This document shows positions 6,536-10,184 of a stretch of DNA of 10,184 nucleotides, in pieces. The notes below the pieces were generated by a model. That model had not been told where the DNA came from. It was given only the letters and a program-made list of their open reading frames with translations, and made no database searches. The DNA is taken from assembly GCA_027031565.1 (NCBI GenBank), contig JALVPX010000214.1, positions 1 through 10,184 on the forward strand, given 5' to 3'. Position 1 is the first letter of the stretch. Each line of letters starts with the position of its first letter. Position numbers and translations under genes: made by a program. Source of the DNA: Deltaproteobacteria bacterium (GTDB lineage Bacteria; Desulfobacterota; Dissulfuribacteria; Dissulfuribacterales; JALVPX01).

Positions 6536-8770
6536 ATGGAGAGAAGGTTTGGCTTATTGATGTTGATCTTGTCCCTTACCCTGTTTTCCTTTCCCATAGA
6601 AACATTTGGGGTTGAAACCATATCGGCAACCTTTGACAATCCCCAAACTGCCACAACTGCGCCTGTTTTTATCCCTGGTCAAGTAGTGCCGACTGGGGAT
6701 AATTTTTCCGACCGTCCATGGAAGATATATGGCGCTCAAGAGGCCTTCAAGGTCGAAAACAGCTCCACGATTCCAGGTAATACGCTGACCACGGGCAATT
6801 TCTTGAGGATCGTCGACAGTGACGATTATTCAGCCCACGGGGCATATTTCGACTTCTATGACAGATCCTATGACAATATGTGCGTAAAGGTGTCGTGGGA
6901 TGTGCTTTTTGAAGAGACAGAAGACTATTTTTTCTACTTCAGAAACGGAAGACATGACGACCAGCAGCATCCAGCCAAGAGCGTGATTGCCAACATATAT
7001 ACTTCAGGCAACTGGCTACTTTTCCAGTCAAAGGAGGGCATTGTCTTCAGGACCACCTACAAGGCAAGGGAGCCGATTCATTTCGACGTGTACCTTGACC
7101 TGGCGGGCAACAAGTGGGCAGTGGTAATGAATAACAGACTTTTGTTCAACGATGCAGAAATCATAGATGATCCCTTTGGCCTTTTCATACCCGGTTATAT
7201 GCATGATCATGACCTGGATGGGGCCATGGAAGTGGACAATATCAGCATGGCTCCCCTGGAACCTTGCAACTGGCCCCGGCAAGAGGACCAATGTGGGTTG
7301 GAATTGCCGGATCCCCAGCTGACTTTCATTGGAACCGAAACTTACACCGGCGGAGACGGAAACCAGTACGTCAGGTACAAGTTGCTTGTAAACAACTGGA
7401 CCCAATATCCATTAGAGCTCTTTGCTCCTTCTCCGAACCTGCCTCCATGCGGTCTTAATAACAATGCATCGCGTACCTGGGTGGACATTGAAGATCAAGA
7501 CGGACACAGGCTATACGGATTTTGCGCATTGAACAAGCCTGAATATTTAACAAAGCTGTGGTTTGCTAAAAGAGTTGGGGAAGACCCACCTTCTGCAGTC
7601 CGTATCATCATGAAGGATAGATTGTGCAACAGGGAATACAGGTCAAATCTTGCACCGATCGATATGACCAATGTGTGCAGAGACCTGCCTGTTCCAATTC
7701 TCCAATTTACAGGGGCCGAAAACTACACCACATCTTCTGGAAACTTCACCAGGTACAATTTGACTGTCACCAACTGGCAGGATTTCTGGCCTGAGCTCTT
7801 TGTCCCTTCACCCGATCTGCCACCATGCGGCCTAAACAACGAGGCGTCCAGAAGCTGGATTGATATCTATGACGCCGACAACAACAGGCTTTACGGCTTC
7901 TGTGCCCTTGGAAAGCCCGAAAATCTCACCAAATTATGGTTTAGTGCCTCGGCTGGAAAGGTTCCAGGGGCAGTCAAGGTGGTGATAACAGACCGGCTTT
8001 GCAACAAGACCGCGGAATCATCCCTGGTTGAAATTCCCGCAAGCCAGCTATCGCGCCTGACTATTACCGTTGAAGGCTCTGGCAGGGTCATTTCCGATTC
8101 AGGGATTTCATGCACCAATACCCAGATAGCCTCTTCAGGCACCTGCACCTTCAACGTCGATAGTGGCAAGAGCATCACCTTCAAGGCGGTTCCGATTAAT
8201 GGAGATGACTACACCAGTTCTTTTGTCGGATGGGGTGGTGCTTGCGGAGGTTCTGGCAATTGCACGATTGCAATTGGCGGAGATACTGCTATCTCGGCAA
8301 AATTCGCAGCCATAGGGCGCCCTGTGAGATTGGAATTGCCAGTACCCACCGCGCCCAGCGTGTTCACCTATGATCCAGTGGCCGAGCCTCAATTCGCCGC
8401 CAAGGCCAGCGAATGCAAACCCTTTGCTGCCGGGGACATCGGGGCTGGCAATATCAATCTGAAAGTTGCCCTGCCGCCCTTCAATGGTCCGGTTGATGTC
8501 TACCTCGGTATCCAGGCAACACCGATCAGCCCATTGGAGATCTTTCTGCTTGTGCCTGCCCAACCATTTGGATACAACATAGTGCCCTACTCCTCATCCG
8601 GACTGGCTGCATGGAGAACATCTATTACCGAGTCTATATCTCAGGCATTCTTTGGAGAGATACCAGTGAACAGTCTTCCAGCCGGTCCTTACACCCTTTA
8701 TACGCTTGTAACCCCTGCTGGAAGTTTCAGCGGATATTATCTGTGGATATCGACCTTTACTATTCCCTGA
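6536..8770 (+). CDS. Secreted multidomain protein with two internal 128-residue repeats and an InlB-like beta-domain
   Basis: The 744-residue product begins with a signal peptide (MERRF, then a hydrophobic core to about residue 25), so it is exported. The first part (about 26-240) looks like a beta-sandwich (lectin/LamG-like) judging by alternating strand patterns such as GAYFDFYDRSY and WAVVMNNRLLF; no family was firmly recognised. Two homologous units follow, C253 to about 379 and C381 to about 505. They share PPCGLNN, ASR-W-DI, RLYGFCAL-KPE-LTKLWF and DRLCN, with conserved cysteines that suggest disulfides. Residues about 508-590 resemble the divergent InlB B-repeat/bacterial repeat domain (LTITVEGSGRV, FVGWGGACGGSGNCTI, ISAKF). 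The last 150 residues form a further domain with VDVYLGIQ, LPAGPYTLYTLVTPAGS and YYLWISTFTI, a pattern I associate with C-terminal domains of exported deltaproteobacterial proteins. No catalytic motif, LPXTG, PEP-CTERM or transmembrane anchor is seen. It lies directly behind the hybrid kinase. A binding, adhesive or matrix role is inferred from architecture only. Confidence 0.85.
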   Translation: MERRFGLLMLILSLTLFSFPIETFGVETISATFDNPQTATTAPVFIPGQVVPTGDNFSDRPWKIYGAQEAFKVENSSTIPGNTLTTGNFLRIVDSDDYSAHGAYFDFYDRSYDNMCVKVSWDVLFEETEDYFFYFRNGRHDDQQHPAKSVIANIYTSGNWLLFQSKEGIVFRTTYKAREPIHFDVYLDLAGNKWAVVMNNRLLFNDAEIIDDPFGLFIPGYMHDHDLDGAMEVDNISMAPLEPCNWPRQEDQCGLELPDPQLTFIGTETYTGGDGNQYVRYKLLVNNWTQYPLELFAPSPNLPPCGLNNNASRTWVDIEDQDGHRLYGFCALNKPEYLTKLWFAKRVGEDPPSAVRIIMKDRLCNREYRSNLAPIDMTNVCRDLPVPILQFTGAENYTTSSGNFTRYNLTVTNWQDFWPELFVPSPDLPPCGLNNEASRSWIDIYDADNNRLYGFCALGKPENLTKLWFSASAGKVPGAVKVVITDRLCNKTAESSLVEIPASQLSRLTITVEGSGRVISDSGISCTNTQIASSGTCTFNVDSGKSITFKAVPINGDDYTSSFVGWGGACGGSGNCTIAIGGDTAISAKFAAIGRPVRLELPVPTAPSVFTYDPVAEPQFAAKASECKPFAAGDIGAGNINLKVALPPFNGPVDVYLGIQATPISPLEIFLLVPAQPFGYNIVPYSSSGLAAWRTSITESISQAFFGEIPVNSLPAGPYTLYTLVTPAGSFSGYYLWISTFTIP

Positions 8771-8781
8771 TCCATAAGATG

Positions 8782-8806
8782 AAAGGGGCGGCAAGACCGC
8801 CCCTTT
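8782..8806 (+). terminator. GC-rich hairpin after the secreted protein gene
   Basis: AAAGGGGCGG (8782-8791) pairs perfectly with CCGCCCCTTT (8797-8806) around a CAAGA loop, 11 bases after the stop codon. Only three T close the plus-strand stem before an A-run, so on its own it is a weak intrinsic terminator or a 3'-end stabilising stem. A second, better hairpin follows 12 bases later. Confidence 0.6.
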
Positions 8807-8818
8807 AAAAAAGAAAGA

Positions 8819-8845
8819 GGCCATCTTCAATGAAGATGGCCTTTT
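8819..8845. terminator. Bidirectional intrinsic terminator
   Basis: GGCCATCTTC (8819-8828) and GAAGATGGCC (8832-8841) form a perfect 10-base-pair stem with an AAT loop, followed on the plus strand by TTTT (8842-8845). On the minus strand the same stem is followed by TCTTTCTTTTTT, also U-rich. It therefore fits termination of the secreted protein gene from the left and of the former minus-strand gene (now a remnant at 8869-9144) from the right. Confidence 0.8.
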
Positions 8846-8868
8846 AGACCTATCAAAGAAGGCTGTTC

Positions 8869-9144
8869 TTACTCAACAAGCTGCTCGATTCGTATTCCAT
8901 AGGTGAGACGTTTCCTCTGTAGCTCGAAGTTTATCCTGAGGTTCCTGAGGACTTCGCTTGGATGCAGGGCTCCATCTTAATGCAAACTTCAGTTTATGAT
9001 CTTGCTCATATTCTCCCGAATGGCACCCGTGCCATTCAGGTTGCAACGCGTGGTGGGGCTGATGACGAATAACAGAGACGGTCTGAAACCCAGGTTCTTT
9101 GCTATTTTTTCTATGTATGTCGTTCCCAAAAGGAATCCCTTCAT
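8869..9144 (-). pseudogene. Decayed radical SAM gene remnant
   Basis: The minus strand from an ATG at 9144 reads MKGFLLGTTYIEKIAKNLGF, then RPSLLFVISPTTRCNLNGTG, then AIRENMSKIIN and a TGA at 8991-8989. The block FVISPTTRCNLN matches the strand and cluster loop of radical SAM proteins (usual form ISPT-RCNL-C-GCY). C34 is kept, but the second and third cysteines of CX3CX2C are Gly38 and Ala41. In the same frame, after the TGA and a TAA at 8979-8977, the reading resumes as DGALHPSEVLRNLRINFELQ, then RKRLTYGIRIEQLVE, and ends at TAA 8871-8869, which looks like a genuine C-terminus though I cannot assign it. Only about 90 of the several hundred codons expected remain, so most of the core has been deleted. 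No ribosome binding site precedes the ATG, which sits directly against the terminator of the next gene, so the original 5' end may also be lost. The same interval is the only stretch over 300 bases without an intact gene (8846-9198). Confidence 0.65.
9018..9037. repeat. Perfect 9-base inverted repeat inside the radical SAM remnant
   Basis: GAATGGCAC (9018-9026) and GTGCCATTC (9029-9037) are exact reverse complements separated by CC. The palindrome spans the two codons (9033-9031 and 9024-9022) where the radical SAM cluster should have its second and third cysteines. Confidence 0.75.
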
Positions 9145-9167
9145 AAAAAGGGGGCTTCAGCCCCCTT
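9145..9167 (-). terminator. Intrinsic terminator of the Ig-like repeat gene
   Basis: Read on the minus strand, AAGGGGGC (9167-9160) pairs perfectly with GCCCCCTT (9155-9148) around a TGAA loop. The stem's last two T run on into three more (9147-9145), giving five T in all. It starts 31 bases after the stop codon of the gene ending at 9199. A strong GC stem with a U-tract makes this a confident factor-independent terminator. Confidence 0.88.
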
Positions 9168-9198
9168 GTACTTGATGGTCAACTAAAAATTACCGTGG

Positions 9199-10184
9199 CT
9201 ATTGCTGCACAGTTACTGCCTTGATTACAAAGCTTCTATAAGTCCCTATGCTGTTATCTGGTTTTGCTACCACAGCCTGTATGCGCATGGTTCCACTGGA
9301 GGGTAAAATTGCTTGCCCTATTACCTCTCCATTCTCTACAGTGAATATCCTGAAGTGGCTGTTATTGGCACAGTCCTCTCCTCCAATAATGCTTCCACCT
9401 GCCGAACTTACAGAATGTCCATTATATGCGGTCCCGTAATTCCTTACCGTCACCCCTACCTTTGTGCCATCTGGCACCAGGTTCCCTAACGCATCGCGGA
9501 TGTCGGTTATGGTAAAATCTATTGTTTCACCTGCGCCAGCAGCATCAGGAGCAGCTATCGTTGCCTCAGAGACTCCGGCTAGCTTGACCTCTGCAACGGC
9601 TATGGCACTTGACCCAATTGTCCTGTTTTCATCATCAGCAGGAACTATTTGTACCCTGGCCGTGTTCGTGTAACCTGGGTTGTACACTATGCCAGCATCC
9701 GAGTAGGTAACAACCACCTTCCCATCCTCTACAGTGAATATCCTGAAATAGCTGTTGCTGGGACATGCCTCTCCTCCAATAATGCTTCCACCTGCTGAAC
9801 TCACCCAGTGTCCATTATATGATGTTTGTCCATTTCTCACTGTCACCCCCACCTTCGTCCCATCAGGCACGGGGTTTCCAAGGGCATCGCGGATATCTGT
9901 AAGTGTAAAGTGAATCGTGTTTCCTGAGTTATCCGCCACCACAGAGGCCTGGGAAAGGATAAAGCTCCCAGAGCTTATACCACCAAGTCTTACCTCTGCA
10001 ACGGCTATGGCACTTGACCCAATTGTCCTGTTTTCATCATTTGCAGGCACTACCTGCACCCTGGCCGTGTTCGTGTAACCTGGGTTGTACACTATGCCAG
10101 CATCCGAGTAGGTAACAACCACCTTCCCATCCTCTACAGTGAATATCCTGAAATAGCTGTTGCTGGGACATGCCTCTCCTCCAA
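9199..10184 (-). CDS. Ig-like (Big_1/invasin-type) repeat protein, C-terminal part, 5' end beyond the window
   Basis: The frame is open through the right edge, so about 327 C-terminal residues are visible and the start is not. The protein consists of tandem units of about 135 residues. Each carries TIHFTLTDIRDALGNPVPDG followed by TKVGVTVRNG, the usual strand pattern of bacterial Big_1/invasin Ig domains with the GNPVPDGT turn. A second conserved block is SSAGGSIIGGE-C and FRIFTVEDGKVVVTYSDAG. One complete unit, the end of an earlier one and a diverged terminal unit are present. The terminal unit ends in SFVIKAVTVQQ with no cell wall sorting signal, PEP-CTERM or membrane anchor. One cysteine per unit (GGEACPSN, GGEDCANN) is retained. 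Such proteins are usually surface-exposed or secreted and act in adhesion or as spacers; that role is inferred. A GTG at 10122 is merely an internal codon and not the true start. The gene ends with its own terminator. Confidence 0.85.
   Translation of the reverse strand, partial: GGEACPSNSYFRIFTVEDGKVVVTYSDAGIVYNPGYTNTARVQVVPANDENRTIGSSAIAVAEVRLGGISSGSFILSQASVVADNSGNTIHFTLTDIRDALGNPVPDGTKVGVTVRNGQTSYNGHWVSSAGGSIIGGEACPSNSYFRIFTVEDGKVVVTYSDAGIVYNPGYTNTARVQIVPADDENRTIGSSAIAVAEVKLAGVSEATIAAPDAAGAGETIDFTITDIRDALGNLVPDGTKVGVTVRNYGTAYNGHSVSSAGGSIIGGEDCANNSHFRIFTVENGEVIGQAILPSSGTMRIQAVVAKPDNSIGTYRSFVIKAVTVQQ
9587..9779 (-). repeat. DNA-level direct repeat, copy 1 (405-base period)
   Basis: This block matches the copy at 9992-10184 with six mismatches by eye over 193 bases, all within 9636-9652; the final 125 bases (9655-9779) are identical to 10060-10184. 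The period of 405 bases equals 135 codons, so units can be gained or lost in frame. Confidence 0.9.
9992..10184 (-). repeat. DNA-level direct repeat, copy 2 (continues past the edge)
   Basis: This is the second copy of the 9587-9779 block at an offset of 405 bases. It runs into the right edge without losing identity, so the true length of the repeat and the number of units are not known from this window. Confidence 0.9.

Noticed and set aside
8782..8845. Tandem hairpins considered as a mobile-element end or REP-like element
   Set aside because: The two stems are unrelated in sequence, are not repeated elsewhere in the window, and are placed as expected for transcription terminators.

Overview
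The window looks like chromosomal DNA from a Gram-negative bacterium. Evidence is a FadL-type outer membrane beta-barrel, an LpxL-like acyltransferase and signal peptide-bearing secreted proteins. The style of the hybrid histidine kinase (V4R-GAF-PAS-HisKA-HATPase-REC) and of the long modular secreted proteins suggests Desulfobacterota (deltaproteobacterial) ancestry; this is an inference from protein character, not a database match. No rRNA, tRNA, CRISPR array, phage gene or intact mobile element is visible.

Layout. (1) Positions 160-1416 (+) encode a FadL/TodX/OmpP1-family transporter. It converges, with only 12 bases between stop codons, on (2) a minus-strand pair read from 3493 down to 1429: an LpxL/HtrB-like acyltransferase followed, with a 65-base overlap, by an enolase-superfamily enzyme of the muconate cycloisomerase/dipeptide epimerase type. 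(3) A divergent, AT-rich intergenic region (3494-3735) separates this pair from (4) a plus-strand two-gene unit. Its first gene is a 925-residue soluble hybrid histidine kinase with an XylR_N/V4R-like N-terminal sensor (3736-6513). Its second, 22 bases later, is a 744-residue secreted multidomain protein with two internal 128-residue repeats (6536-8770). Two tandem hairpins end this unit (8782-8845). (5) Positions 8869-9144 hold a decayed minus-strand remnant of a radical SAM gene with two of the three cluster cysteines lost and two in-frame stops. (6) From 9199 to the right edge lies the 3' part of a minus-strand gene for a protein built from about 135-residue Ig-like (Big_1/invasin-type) repeats, with its own intrinsic terminator at 9145-9167.

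How the genes may work together. The kinase has no membrane segment or DNA-binding output, so it probably senses a cytosolic, perhaps hydrophobic, ligand through its V4R/GAF/PAS modules. It would signal by phosphorelay to a partner outside the window. Its close coupling to a secreted repeat protein suggests that signalling and an extracytoplasmic function are linked. The FadL-type porin and a V4R sensor both belong to families that handle hydrophobic or aromatic compounds, but here they are in separate transcription units and the link is only suggestive. The acyltransferase/enolase-superfamily pair probably forms one small metabolic or envelope-modifying operon of unknown product.
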